64,000 nucleotides of DNA from Alsobacter sp045348435 (GTDB lineage Bacteria > Pseudomonadota > Alphaproteobacteria > Rhizobiales > Beijerinckiaceae), in contig NZ_CP157484.1 of assembly GCF_045348435.1 (NCBI RefSeq), forward strand, positions 1,550,001 to 1,614,000, in the 5' to 3' direction. The position numbers and the translations under genes were made by a program. Shown piece by piece: positions 17,847 to 26,326 of the stretch. Each line of letters opens with the position of its first letter. Positions within the stretch are counted from its first letter, which is position 1. Under the pieces are notes generated by a model that was not told the DNA's origin, did no database searches, and saw nothing but the letters and a program-made list of their open reading frames with translations.

Positions 17847-19088
17847 TCAGGCTCCCGCCGTCGCCGGGCGGACGACCGCCTGCTCCTTGATCGGGATGTT
17901 GATGAGCGCCGACGCGATTCCCAGCCCCACCGACAGCCACCACACGGCGTTGTAGGACCCGGTGCGCTCATAGATGGCCCCGCCCAGCCAGACGCCCAGG
18001 AAGCCGCCGAGCTGGTGGGAGAAGAACGCGAAGCCGTAGAGCATCGCCAGATAGCGCGTTCCGAACATCTGCAGCACCAGGCTGGAGGTCGGCGGCACGG
18101 TGGAGAGCCACAAGAGGCCCATGCCGACGCCGAAGCCCAGCGCGGTCGCCGGCGAGGCCGGCAGCAGCATGAACACCGTGACCACGACCGAGCGCCCGAG
18201 ATAGATCCCGGAGAGCAGCCACCTCTTGGGCATCCGCCCGGAGAGCCAGCCGGAGGTGAGCGATCCGACCGCGTTGGAGAGCCCGATGACCGCCAGGGTC
18301 CAGGCGCCGACCCAGGCCGGCAGGTTCTGGTCCTTCAGATAGGCCGGCATATGGGCGGTGACGAAGGCCAGCTGGAACCCGCAGGTGAAGAACCCGATCA
18401 CCAGCAGGACATAGCTCGGGTGCCGGAACGCTTCCGAGAGCGCCTGCCGGATGGACTGCGAAGGGCCGGCGCTCGCCGCGCTTCCGTTGCCGCGGGTCGC
18501 AAGCGTGATGGAGAGCGGGACCACGAGCAGGACGGTGAGGCCGAAAACGAGGCTGGTCTGCTGCCAGCCGATCGAATCGATCAGCATGGAGCCGAAAGGC
18601 GGGAACAGGAACTGGCCGAAGGAGCCCGCCGCGGTGCCGAGCCCGAAGGACAGGCCGCGCCATCTCTCGGGCAGGAGCTTGCCGAAGGCGCCGAGGACGA
18701 GGTTGAACGAGCAGCCCGACAGTCCAAAGCCGATCAGCACGCCCGCGCCCAGCGTCATCATGCCGGGCGTGCTCGCCACGGACATCAGGGCGAGCCCTCC
18801 CGCATAGAGCAGCGCGCCGGCGATCAGCACCCTGATCGTCCCGAAGCGGTCCGCCAGCGCGCCGGCGAAGGGCTGCCCCACGCCCCACAGCAGGTTCTGG
18901 ATGGCGATGGCGAAGGAGAACACCTCGCGGCCCCAGCCGAACTCCTGGCTCATCGGGATCTGGAACAGCCCGGCGGAGGCGCGCGGACCGAAGGTGATCA
19001 GGCCGCACAGGCAGCCCGCGACCAGGATCGTCTCGGGGGCGTAGCGGGAGGCCCGGCGGGCCAGCGATGGTTCAGAGGCGGCGGTCAT
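17847..19088 (-). CDS. MFS transporter (OxlT/YcxA-like)
   Basis: The 413-residue, 12-segment inner-membrane carrier resembles the monocarboxylate/oxalate-type MFS branch, judging by FGPRASAGLFQIPMSQEFGWGR after segment 1 and GALADRFGTIRVLIAG at loop 2-3. It lies between a thioesterase gene and an acuI-like gene on the same strand, so its substrate may be an organic acid processed by them. That functional link is inference. ATG 19088 is chosen because the open frame upstream has no family similarity. Confidence 0.82.
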   Translation of the reverse strand: MTAASEPSLARRASRYAPETILVAGCLCGLITFGPRASAGLFQIPMSQEFGWGREVFSFAIAIQNLLWGVGQPFAGALADRFGTIRVLIAGALLYAGGLALMSVASTPGMMTLGAGVLIGFGLSGCSFNLVLGAFGKLLPERWRGLSFGLGTAAGSFGQFLFPPFGSMLIDSIGWQQTSLVFGLTVLLVVPLSITLATRGNGSAASAGPSQSIRQALSEAFRHPSYVLLVIGFFTCGFQLAFVTAHMPAYLKDQNLPAWVGAWTLAVIGLSNAVGSLTSGWLSGRMPKRWLLSGIYLGRSVVVTVFMLLPASPATALGFGVGMGLLWLSTVPPTSSLVLQMFGTRYLAMLYGFAFFSHQLGGFLGVWLGGAIYERTGSYNAVWWLSVGLGIASALINIPIKEQAVVRPATAGA

Positions 19089-19200
19089 CGGCGATGGGCT
19101 CCGGATCGGAAGGCAGGACCATAAGTCCCGATCTTCCAGGCTAAAAGTCACGGCTTGTGATGTGTTTGATCGGTTCTTGCGATCGATCCGGAGGGAGTGG

Positions 19201-19719
19201 TCAAGCCGCGGCGGCGGCCGGGACGTCGAAGACGAAACAGGTCTCGGTGCCATGGGCGAGCAGCCGGCCCCTGGCGTCGTAGAGCTTGCCCTCCGACGTC
19301 GCCAGCCGCCCGCCGGCGTGGATGACGGAGCCCACGGCCCGGACGAGGCCGGCGTCCGGCAGGACCGGGCGCACGAAATGCACCTTGAACTCGGCCGTCG
19401 TGTAGCCTTGCCCGGCGCGCAGCATGCTGTGGACCGCGCAGGCCATCACGGTGTCCAGCATGATGGAGGTCCAGCCGCCATGGATCGTCCCGAGCGGGTT
19501 CAGGAAGGCGGGAGAGGGCTGGCCCTCGAACTCCACCTCGCCTTCGTCGGCGCGGCCCAGCCGCATGCCCGAGATCTCGGCGATGGGCGGGGCGGGATAG
19601 CGGCCGGCGATCATGCCGCGCAGGAAGTCGAGGCCGGACACGGACGCGACCTCGCGCAAGGGCAGCACGCCGTAGCGGGGGGAGGTCGGGGCCGGCTGGC
19701 CGAGGGTGGGGGACGACAT
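19201..19719 (-). CDS. PaaI-family hotdog thioesterase
   Basis: The 172-residue protein has a single hotdog domain with the PaaI/4-HBT signature NPLGTIHGGWTSIMLDTVMACAVHS, whose HGG loop and downstream Asp form the acyl-CoA hydrolysis site. It also has GYTTAEFKVHFVRP and GRLATSEGKLYD. It probably hydrolyses a small or aromatic acyl-CoA; the substrate is not determinable. It is 29 bp downstream of the marR gene and presumably shares its transcript. Confidence 0.88.
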   Translation of the reverse strand: MSSPTLGQPAPTSPRYGVLPLREVASVSGLDFLRGMIAGRYPAPPIAEISGMRLGRADEGEVEFEGQPSPAFLNPLGTIHGGWTSIMLDTVMACAVHSMLRAGQGYTTAEFKVHFVRPVLPDAGLVRAVGSVIHAGGRLATSEGKLYDARGRLLAHGTETCFVFDVPAAAAA

Positions 19720-19748
19720 CGAATGCTCCTGCGGAACGAAAGGGAAGG

Positions 19749-20267
19749 TCAGGCGGGGGGCGTCGCGTCGCGATCGTCGGCGAGGCGCGCGGCGAGGGCG
19801 TCGGCGGTGCGCCGCAGCCGGGCCAGTTCGCGCCGGTAGCTTTGCGCGGCGTCCGGGCCCAGTTCGGCCGTGAAGGCGTCCTGCGCCTTGCGCCAGAAGG
19901 GCAGGGCCCGGGCCATCGCCTCCTCGCCCTTGGGCGTGAGCCGATATCGCTTGCCCCTCCCGGACGACTGGACGGGGGCGACGAGGCCCGAGCGCCGCAT
20001 CTGGTCGATATTGCGCAGCAGGGTGGTGCGCTCGAGCGCCAGCGCGTCGGCCAGATGGGAGAGCGTCTCGTAACGGTCGATCTTGAACGCCGCCAAAACG
20101 GAGAACTGGGCCATCTGCAGCCCGGTCTCGCGCATGAAGGCGTTGTAGACGCGCATGAGCGACCGCGCCGCCATGATCGCCGACCGCGCGAAACACAGCG
20201 GCAGGTCGGGCGGCAGACCCTCCGGATAGGGAGGCGTTTCGACCTCGGGACGACGATCGGCGTTCAT
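19749..20267 (-). CDS. MarR family transcriptional regulator
   Basis: The 172-residue protein has a central winged helix: LSHLADALALERTTLLRNIDQMRRSGLV, then the wing SSGRGKRYRLTPKGEE. Flanking helices serve dimerisation. It is the first gene of a minus-strand set (thioesterase, MFS, acuI-like). It is therefore likely to regulate that set and itself. A 14-bp inverted repeat lies immediately upstream of its start codon. The ligand is unknown; proteins of this type often respond to acyl-CoAs or phenolics. Confidence 0.88.
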   Translation of the reverse strand: MNADRRPEVETPPYPEGLPPDLPLCFARSAIMAARSLMRVYNAFMRETGLQMAQFSVLAAFKIDRYETLSHLADALALERTTLLRNIDQMRRSGLVAPVQSSGRGKRYRLTPKGEEAMARALPFWRKAQDAFTAELGPDAAQSYRRELARLRRTADALAARLADDRDATPPA

Positions 20268-20269
20268 GA

Positions 20270-20283
20270 CGTGTAGATACACG
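20270..20283. promoter_or_regulatory. Candidate MarR operator
   Basis: CGTGTA-GA-TACACG is a perfect 6-bp inverted repeat with a 2-nt centre, 3 bp upstream of the marR start codon. Its position fits an autoregulatory operator. Confidence 0.4.
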
Positions 20284-20380
20284 GTTTCGGGGCGCCTGGG
20301 AAGACGCGTGCAGGATTTCTGCAACCCGGGATGCGTAGACTCAGGCGGCGGCGTATTCTCACCTCGCGCGGGAGGCGCGC

Positions 20381-20605
20381 ATGCTGTCCCAGGCTGACAT
20401 CGACGCATTCACGGCAGGCGAGAGCAGCGAGGGCGGGCAGGCGGGCGAGGCTCCAGGCCAGCCGCATTCGCCGGCGCAGGCCGTCGCCCCCGCGCCGCCA
20501 CGGTCCAGCGTCGCGATTTGGCCGGCGCCGCGCATCCCGGCCGTCCAGCCCTGGTTCCCGCTCTGGTGGCTGCGCTACCCCTCGCGTCCGGGCGGGGAAG
20601 GCTGA
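20381..20605 (+). CDS. Small protein with FliM-like N-terminal peptide, unknown function
   Basis: This 74-codon gene has a strong GGGAGG site 5 nt upstream of its ATG and third-position GC like that of neighbouring genes, so it is probably real. The N-terminus MLSQADIDAFTAGE closely resembles the LSQ.EIDALL peptide that begins FliM, where it binds phospho-CheY. The rest is proline/alanine-rich and ends in the aromatic, basic PWFPLWWLRYPSRPGG. No C-ring domain follows. It is not a recognised family. It could be a remnant of a FliM/FliN gene or a stand-alone motif peptide. The nadA promoter lies directly downstream. Confidence 0.6.
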   Translation: MLSQADIDAFTAGESSEGGQAGEAPGQPHSPAQAVAPAPPRSSVAIWPAPRIPAVQPWFPLWWLRYPSRPGGEG

Positions 20606-20631
20606 TCCGTCACAAATCCGTCGTCAGCCCC

Positions 20632-20660
20632 TTTCCATTCCGGGGCGTCGTGCCTATAAT
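20632..20660 (+). promoter_or_regulatory. nadA promoter
   Basis: TTTCCA at 20632-20637 and a consensus TATAAT at 20655-20660 are separated by exactly 17 nt. Transcription would start near 20667, inside the first operator described next. Confidence 0.65.
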
Positions 20661-20664
20661 ACTT

Positions 20665-20681
20665 ATGCTCAATTTGAGCAG
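20665..20681. promoter_or_regulatory. Operator 1 of the nadABC operon
   Basis: ATGCTCA-ATT-TGAGCAG contains the perfect 15-bp palindrome TGCTCAATTTGAGCA at 20666-20680. It covers the predicted transcription start. A second copy follows 63 bp downstream, centre to centre. In alphaproteobacteria the COG4111-type regulator NadQ is known to control nadABC, and this is the natural candidate binder. The assignment is inference. Confidence 0.65.
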
Positions 20682-20727
20682 AAGCCGACCGATCCTCACA
20701 TCCGATCGGTCTTCCCAGTCTCTTCTT

Positions 20728-20744
20728 ATGCTCAAAGTGAGCAT
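20728..20744. promoter_or_regulatory. Operator 2 of the nadABC operon
   Basis: ATGCTCA-AAG-TGAGCAT has two perfect 7-bp half-sites and a 3-nt centre, with the same half-site as operator 1. It ends 12 bp before the nadA start codon, just upstream of the AGGGGG ribosome site. Bound protein here would block elongation or leader synthesis. Confidence 0.65.
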
Positions 20745-20756
20745 TAGGGGGAAGTC

Positions 20757-21851
20757 ATGGAAGCCCAGCTCGCCCTTCGCCCCGCGCCTGCGTCCCCCCT
20801 TCGGTCGCCCGCGCCGCTCACTCCCGCGCAGCAGCGCTATGGGCTCCTGCCCATGCCCGACCTGGCCTGGACTCCGGCCGTCGAGAGGGCGACCGCGCAT
20901 CTCTACGACAAGGTCCGCGACGTCATCCCGTCGGTGGAGTGGCCCTTTTTCGCGCCCTATGTGAAGGCCATCAACGAGCTGAAGGCCCAGCGCGGCGCCG
21001 TCATCCTGGCCCACAACTACCAGACGCCCGAGATCTTCCACTGCGTCGCCGACGTCGTGGGCGACAGCCTGCAGCTCGCCAGGCGCGCCGCCGAGGCCGA
21101 GCAGGACATCATCGTCCAGTGCGGCGTGCACTTCATGGCCGAGACCTCCAAGCTCCTCAGCCCGGACAAGACGGTGCTGATCCCCGACAGCCGCGCCGGC
21201 TGCTCGCTCGCCGCCTCCATCACGGGCGCCGACGTGCGGCTGCTGAAGCAGCGCTATCCGGGCGTGCCGGTGGTCACTTATGTGAATTCCTCCGCCGACG
21301 TGAAGGCGGAGACGGACATCTGCTGCACCTCGTCCAACGCCGTCCAGGTGGTCGAAAGCCTGGGCGTCGACCGCGTCATCTTCCTGCCGGACGAGTATCT
21401 CGGCCAATATGTCCAGTCCCAGACCCGCGTGCGGCTCATCCTCTGGAAGGGTCATTGCGAGGTGCACGAGCGCTTCACCGGCGCCGAGCTTCGCGCCTAT
21501 CGCGAGGCCGACCCGTCCATCCAGATCATCGCCCACCCGGAATGCCCGCCGGACGTGCTCGCCGAGGCCGACTTCACCGGCTCCACGGCGCACATGATCG
21601 ACTGGGTGAAGAGCCGCCAGCCCCGCCGGGTGGTCATGGTCACCGAATGCTCGATGGCCGACAACGTCGCCGCCGAGGCGCCCCGGGTCGAGTTCGTCAG
21701 GCCCTGCAACCTCTGCCCGCACATGAAGCGGATCACGCTCCCCAAGATCCTCGACAGCCTGGTCAACATGCGCGAGGAGGTCCTGATCGACCCGGCCATC
21801 GCGGAGCGCGCGCGGCTGCCCATCGAGCGCATGGTCAACCTGAAGGCCTGA
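20757..21851 (+). CDS. nadA: Quinolinate synthase A
   Basis: NadA condenses iminoaspartate with dihydroxyacetone phosphate to quinolinate. It is a [4Fe-4S] enzyme. The 364-residue protein has three cluster-cysteine regions: IIVQCGVHFMAE, DICCTSSNA and the C-terminal CNLCPHMKRI. The HNYQTPEIF and VTYVNSSADVKAE substrate loops are also present. AGGGGG precedes ATG 20757. It is the first gene of nadABC; nadB follows after 81 bp. Confidence 0.97.
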   Translation: MEAQLALRPAPASPLRSPAPLTPAQQRYGLLPMPDLAWTPAVERATAHLYDKVRDVIPSVEWPFFAPYVKAINELKAQRGAVILAHNYQTPEIFHCVADVVGDSLQLARRAAEAEQDIIVQCGVHFMAETSKLLSPDKTVLIPDSRAGCSLAASITGADVRLLKQRYPGVPVVTYVNSSADVKAETDICCTSSNAVQVVESLGVDRVIFLPDEYLGQYVQSQTRVRLILWKGHCEVHERFTGAELRAYREADPSIQIIAHPECPPDVLAEADFTGSTAHMIDWVKSRQPRRVVMVTECSMADNVAAEAPRVEFVRPCNLCPHMKRITLPKILDSLVNMREEVLIDPAIAERARLPIERMVNLKA

Positions 21852-21932
21852 GCCCCCATCCCCGACACGCCTGCGCGCCGGCGCCGTCCGGCGCGCAGGA
21901 TCCCACGCGCCCCTGAGCCGAGCCCGATCGCC

Positions 21933-23492
21933 ATGGCCTCACCCATCATCATCGTCGGCGGCGGCCTTGCGGGGCTGTTCTGCGCCCTGAAGCTCGCGCC
22001 ACGGCCGGTCACCGTGCTGGCCGCCGCCCCGATCGGCGAAGGCGCATCCTCCAGCTGGGCCCAGGGCGGCGTCGCGGCCGCCATGTCGGAGGGCGACAGC
22101 CCCGAAAAGCACGCCGCCGACACGGTGGCGGCCGGCGCCGGTCTGGTCGACGAAGCCGTCGTCCTGCAGATGGCGCGCGAGGCCGGCGACCGGGTCCGCG
22201 ACCTGCTCGCCTATGGGGCGCCCTTCGACAAGGACCTCGAAGGCCGGCTGGTGCAGTCGCGCGAGGCGGCCCATTCCGAGCGCAGGATCGTGCGGGTGAA
22301 GGGCGACATGGCCGGCCGGGCCATCATGGAGGCCCTGATCGCGGCCGTGCGGCGCACGCCCTCCATCACCGTGTTGGAGGGAGAGGTGGCCGAATCCCTG
22401 GTGGTCGATCGCGGCTGCGTCGTCGGCGTCGTGAGCCGCGGCGAGGGCGGAGCCGCCGCGCTCGCCCGCGCCATGCCGGCGGCGGCGGTCGTGCTCGCCA
22501 CGGGCGGGATCGGCCATCTCTACGCCGTCACCACCAATCCGTCGCAGGCCAACGGGCACGGGCTGGCGCTGGCCGCCGAGGCCGGCGCGCTGATCGCGGA
22601 CGCCGAATTCGTCCAGTTCCACCCGACCGCCATCGACATCGGCCGCGATCCCGCGCCCCTCGCCACCGAGGCGCTGCGGGGCGAGGGCGCGATCCTGGTC
22701 GACCGGACCGGCCGCCGCTTCATGCCCGATCTCCATCCCGACGCCGAGCTCGCTCCGCGCGACATCGTCGCCCGCGGCGTCTTCGCCGAGATCGCGGCCG
22801 GGCGAGGCGCGTTCCTGGATTGCCGCGCCGCCGTCGGCGAGGCGTTCGCCGAGCGGTTCCCCACCGTCTACGCCGCCTGCGCCGGCGCGGGCCTCGACCC
22901 GGCCAAGAGCCCGATCCCGATCGTGCCGGCCGAGCACTACCACATGGGCGGCGTCTGGACCGACGCGCGCGGCCGCAGCTCCGTCGAACGGCTCTGGGTC
23001 GCCGGCGAAGCCGCCTCCACCGGCGTCCACGGGGCCAACCGCCTGGCCTCCAACTCGCTGCTGGAGGCGGTCGTCTTCGCCGGGCGCATCGCCGCCGACC
23101 TGCAGGCGCTCGACCTGCCCGAGATCGGGCCGCTCCCCGGCGCCGCGACGCCGGACCGCGGGCCGGCCCGCGACCCGGGCGACGACGAGCTGCTGCCGCG
23201 GCTGCGTCGGCTGATGAGCGCCAGGGTGGGGGTGATCCGCGACGGGGCGGGGCTGGCCGCCGCCTGCCGCGACCTCGCGGCCATGACGGCCCAGGCGCGC
23301 ACGCCCTCGTTCCGCAACATGCTCACCGCGGCGACGCTGATCACGGCCGCCGCGGCGGCGCGCCCGGAGAGCCGGGGCGGGCACTTCCGCAGCGATCACC
23401 CGCGTCCGGATCCCGTCCTGGCGCGGCGCTCTCGCCTCAATCTCCAGGAGGCCCGCTTCATCGCAGCCCGCGCCGCGGCGGCCGCCGCCTGA
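21933..23492 (+). CDS. nadB: L-aspartate oxidase
   Basis: NadB is the FAD enzyme that oxidises aspartate to iminoaspartate for NadA. The 519-residue protein begins with the dinucleotide-binding VGGGLAGLFCALKLA. It has the succinate-dehydrogenase-like SSWAQGGVAAA, QFHPTAID and HYHMGGVWTD motifs, and a C-terminal helical domain. It lies between nadA and nadC with gaps of 81 and 28 bp. At 519 residues it is in the usual range. Confidence 0.96.
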   Translation: MASPIIIVGGGLAGLFCALKLAPRPVTVLAAAPIGEGASSSWAQGGVAAAMSEGDSPEKHAADTVAAGAGLVDEAVVLQMAREAGDRVRDLLAYGAPFDKDLEGRLVQSREAAHSERRIVRVKGDMAGRAIMEALIAAVRRTPSITVLEGEVAESLVVDRGCVVGVVSRGEGGAAALARAMPAAAVVLATGGIGHLYAVTTNPSQANGHGLALAAEAGALIADAEFVQFHPTAIDIGRDPAPLATEALRGEGAILVDRTGRRFMPDLHPDAELAPRDIVARGVFAEIAAGRGAFLDCRAAVGEAFAERFPTVYAACAGAGLDPAKSPIPIVPAEHYHMGGVWTDARGRSSVERLWVAGEAASTGVHGANRLASNSLLEAVVFAGRIAADLQALDLPEIGPLPGAATPDRGPARDPGDDELLPRLRRLMSARVGVIRDGAGLAAACRDLAAMTAQARTPSFRNMLTAATLITAAAAARPESRGGHFRSDHPRPDPVLARRSRLNLQEARFIAARAAAAAA

Positions 23493-23520
23493 CCGTCACC
23501 TCATCCGCCGGAGCCGCTTC

Positions 23521-24381
23521 ATGACCGCCCTGTTCCTCAACCCGCTCCTGATCGACGAAGCCGTCCGCCGGGCCCTCGACGAGGACCTGGGCCGCGCCGG
23601 CGACATCACCACCAACGCCACGATCCCGGCGGCCGCGACCGCCACGGCGGTGATCGCCTCCCGGCAGCCCGGCGTGATCTCGGGCCTGCCGCTCGCGGCG
23701 GCGGCGTTCCGGATCCTCGATCCGATGGTCCGCTTCGAGCCCGTGGCGCAGGATGGCGAGCGGGTCGCCGCCGGCGGCGTCGTGGCCCGCGTCTCCGGCC
23801 CCGCCCGCTCCATCCTGTCGGCCGAGCGGGTGGCGCTGAACTTCATGGGCCGGCTCTCGGGCGTCGCCGCCCACACGGCGGCCTATGTGGATGAGGTCCG
23901 GGGCACGCCCGCGCGCATCGTCTGCACGCGCAAGACCACGCCGGGGCTGCGGGCCTTCGAGAAATACGCCGTCAAATGCGGCGGCGGCGCGAACCACCGC
24001 TATGGGCTCGACGACGCCGTGCTGATCAAGGACAACCATGTGGCCGTCGCCGGCGGCGTCGCCCAGGCGCTGCGCGCCGCGAAGGCGGCCGTCGGCCATC
24101 TGGTGAAGATCGAGATCGAAATCGACGGCCTGGCCCAGCTCGACGCCGTCCTGGCCGAGGGCGCCGACGTCGTCCTGTTCGACAATATGAGCCCGTCCGA
24201 CATGGCCGAAGGCGTCCGCCGGGTGGCCGGGCGCATGAGGACCGAGGCGTCCGGCAACGTGAACCTTCAGACCGTTCGCGCGATCGCCGAATCCGGAGTC
24301 GACATGATCTCCGTGGGCGCTCTCACGCACTCGTCCAAGGTGCTGGATCTCGGCTTGGACGTCGAGATCAGCGCCAGATAG
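23521..24381 (+). CDS. nadC: Nicotinate-nucleotide pyrophosphorylase (carboxylating)
   Basis: NadC converts quinolinate and PRPP to nicotinate mononucleotide, completing the de novo branch begun by NadA and NadB. The 286-residue protein shows the N-terminal helix DEAVRRALDEDLGRAGDITT, the RKTTPGLRAFEKYAVKCGGG substrate motif and KDNHVA. The barrel motifs VDMISVGALTHSS close the C-terminus. It is the last gene of nadABC. Confidence 0.97.
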   Translation: MTALFLNPLLIDEAVRRALDEDLGRAGDITTNATIPAAATATAVIASRQPGVISGLPLAAAAFRILDPMVRFEPVAQDGERVAAGGVVARVSGPARSILSAERVALNFMGRLSGVAAHTAAYVDEVRGTPARIVCTRKTTPGLRAFEKYAVKCGGGANHRYGLDDAVLIKDNHVAVAGGVAQALRAAKAAVGHLVKIEIEIDGLAQLDAVLAEGADVVLFDNMSPSDMAEGVRRVAGRMRTEASGNVNLQTVRAIAESGVDMISVGALTHSSKVLDLGLDVEISAR

Positions 24382-24571
24382 CGCCCGGTTGGGCTTCGAT
24401 GACCGGGCAGCTCACCGTGCATTTGATGTGGTGGAAGCCCGAGGACCACAGCGCAGCAAGCATTCTTAGTGTGCCGATCACCATAACGAAAGCAAGTGAA
24501 GCATTACCATGAATCATTGAGGTCCAGGAGCATAATGTCGCATATGCGATATCCGCCACAGACGCTCACGC
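24382..24571. other. AT-richer gap between nadC and the SleB gene
   Basis: This 190-bp gap between convergent genes is visibly lower in GC than its surroundings. It holds an inverted pair GCCCGGT (24383-24389) and ACCGGGC (24402-24408), which may end nadABC. It also holds the perfect 12-bp palindrome TCGCATATGCGA (24538-24549). No gene is supported. Confidence 0.4.
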
Positions 24572-25831
24572 TCAGGTCTGGCCCGGTTTCAGCTTGTAGA
24601 AGATATGCCGGCCGATCACGTCCATCTTCTTGAGGCGCTTGGCCCAGAAGGGTTTCACATAGTTGGCGTGGTAATGCGTGGCCCCGCCCACATCGGCGTT
24701 GTAGGTCTGGCCGAACGTGACCTCGCGGGCGATCCGCACCGCCATCTTCCAGTGTTCGGTCTCGGTGATCCGTAGCGCCTTGCCCTCGCAGGCGAAGGAG
24801 AACTGGCAGGCGAACTTCCGGTGCCGGTTCTGGTAGACGACGCCGCACACGCTGGCGGGATAGAGCCCGCTCTTGACGCGGTTCAGCACCACCTGGGCGA
24901 CCGCCGCCTGGCCCTCTTCCGGCTCGCTGCGCGCTTCGAAATAGACCGCCTCGGCGAGGCAGCGCTCTTCCTTGTTGAGGTTTTCCGGGTCGAGCAGGCT
25001 GGCGTAGCTCGGCCGCAGGTCGTCGGTCTTGGGCGCCACGGTGACGCCGGCCTGGCCGGGCGAGCCCAGCGCGATGCTGCGTGAGCGCAACGCGTTCAGC
25101 CCGTCGAGAGAAACCGGCGCGGCCGCGATCTCCACCGGGGTGGCGTCGGCGGGCGCGGGCGTTGTGGATGAAAGCGACACGGCGCGCGGCACCGTCGGGG
25201 TCGAGCCGATCCCGGTCGTGGTGCTGCCCGACGCCCGCGCGGCCGCCGTCGACTGCGAGGTGCTCGATCCCGACGAGGCGCCGCCCAGCGCCGTGCCGGG
25301 GGTCGTCGCGGCGGCGTCGCTGGACGGCTCGAACGCCGTCACCGAGTCCGGCGCGTCGAAGCTCGGCGGCAACAGGATGGTCGGGGGCAGCAGGTCGACA
25401 TTGCGGCCCGTCAGCATGCGCTCGCCGCGCCGCAGGCCGGACGGCGACTGCGACAGGCTGGGCCGCAGCACCAGAATGGGGTCGCCCTTATGGGTGCGGT
25501 CCACCACCGGATAGCTTTTGTTGCCGGCCTTCATCTCGGCGCGGGGCGCGGGCGCGCCCGCGTAAGCGTCCGGGGAGGGCTCTTCGGCCGGCAGACGGGC
25601 CGTGTGGATCAGGCCGTAGCGGCCCGGGATGGCCGGAGAGGCGGTGAGCAGGCTGGAGCGGACCGGCGGCACCAGCATCCCGGCTGTTCCGAGCGGCGCC
25701 TGCGTCATGGTCGAGACCTGGAAGCCTCCGGACGCGTCCACTCCGGCGTCCGCCGCCATCGAGACCAGAACGCCGGCCGCAAGCACCCACGGGGCCACCG
25801 TTCCGAACGCCCAACGCACACTTGAAGTCAT
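24572..25831 (-). CDS. Cell wall hydrolase, SleB/CwlJ family
   Basis: The 419-residue exported protein has an N-terminal signal segment (WAFGTVAPWVLAAGVLV). A long low-complexity Ser/Thr/Ala/Pro-rich region follows, to about residue 280. The C-terminal Hydrolase_2 domain then begins at ERCLAEAVYFEARSEPEEGQ, with the catalytic-Glu region and VLNRVKSGLYP. It ends with GGATHYHANYVKPFW. Such domains cleave peptidoglycan as lytic enzymes. ATG 25831 is taken as start, with GAGG about 9 nt upstream; a GTG two codons earlier is also possible. Confidence 0.88.
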   Translation of the reverse strand: MTSSVRWAFGTVAPWVLAAGVLVSMAADAGVDASGGFQVSTMTQAPLGTAGMLVPPVRSSLLTASPAIPGRYGLIHTARLPAEEPSPDAYAGAPAPRAEMKAGNKSYPVVDRTHKGDPILVLRPSLSQSPSGLRRGERMLTGRNVDLLPPTILLPPSFDAPDSVTAFEPSSDAAATTPGTALGGASSGSSTSQSTAAARASGSTTTGIGSTPTVPRAVSLSSTTPAPADATPVEIAAAPVSLDGLNALRSRSIALGSPGQAGVTVAPKTDDLRPSYASLLDPENLNKEERCLAEAVYFEARSEPEEGQAAVAQVVLNRVKSGLYPASVCGVVYQNRHRKFACQFSFACEGKALRITETEHWKMAVRIAREVTFGQTYNADVGGATHYHANYVKPFWAKRLKKMDVIGRHIFYKLKPGQT

Positions 25832-25990
25832 GCGCACGCAACCTCACGCCCACCAGAACAGACGCGGCGCCGTTACCGAAGTATGACCGGAACGGGTTCA
25901 GACGACCGCGACTTCATTTATCGGGGAGTAAGGTTGACTGGGCGTTAACAGGCTGGATCGTCACGGGATGGCGCAACGTCGCGCGCCGAT

Positions 25991-26248
25991 CTACTTGCGC
26001 GTCCCGGTGCAGGGATCGAGCACGATCGCGCTGGCGTTGCGCTGGACGGACCCGGTCGACACCGGATCCAGCACCGAACGGATCTGCTCGATGGACTGCT
26101 TGACGGACGGAACCCGGGCCTGCGCCACCTGCACGCCGGAGGTCTGCACGGAGGACGCCAGATAGCGCACCGCGCCCGCCGACACCACGCAGATCGTCAG
26201 GGCGAACATGATCGTCGCGCCCAGCATCCGTCCGCTCGTCCCGCCCAT
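25991..26248 (-). CDS. Small single-pass membrane protein, unknown
   Basis: The 85-residue protein has one membrane helix (residues about 7-30, MLGATIMFALTICVVSAGAVRYL) and a soluble tail rich in Val, Ser and Gln. It has a single Cys near the end. Third-position GC is high. The start is uncertain because the site before ATG 26248 is weak and a GTG lies 14 codons upstream. It lies between cytochrome b561 and the SleB hydrolase on the same strand. I recognise no family. Confidence 0.5.
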   Translation of the reverse strand: MGGTSGRMLGATIMFALTICVVSAGAVRYLASSVQTSGVQVAQARVPSVKQSIEQIRSVLDPVSTGSVQRNASAIVLDPCTGTRK

Positions 26249-26326
26249 CGTCTCGATTCCCGCGCCGGCGCATGACGCGCCGGCCCGCACGGTACGATGG
26301 ACATGGTTAACGGCTCCTTGGGCGCG

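Noticed and set aside
24383..24408. Intrinsic terminator after nadC.
   Set aside because: The 7-bp stem has a 12-nt loop and no T-run; reported only as part of the gap.
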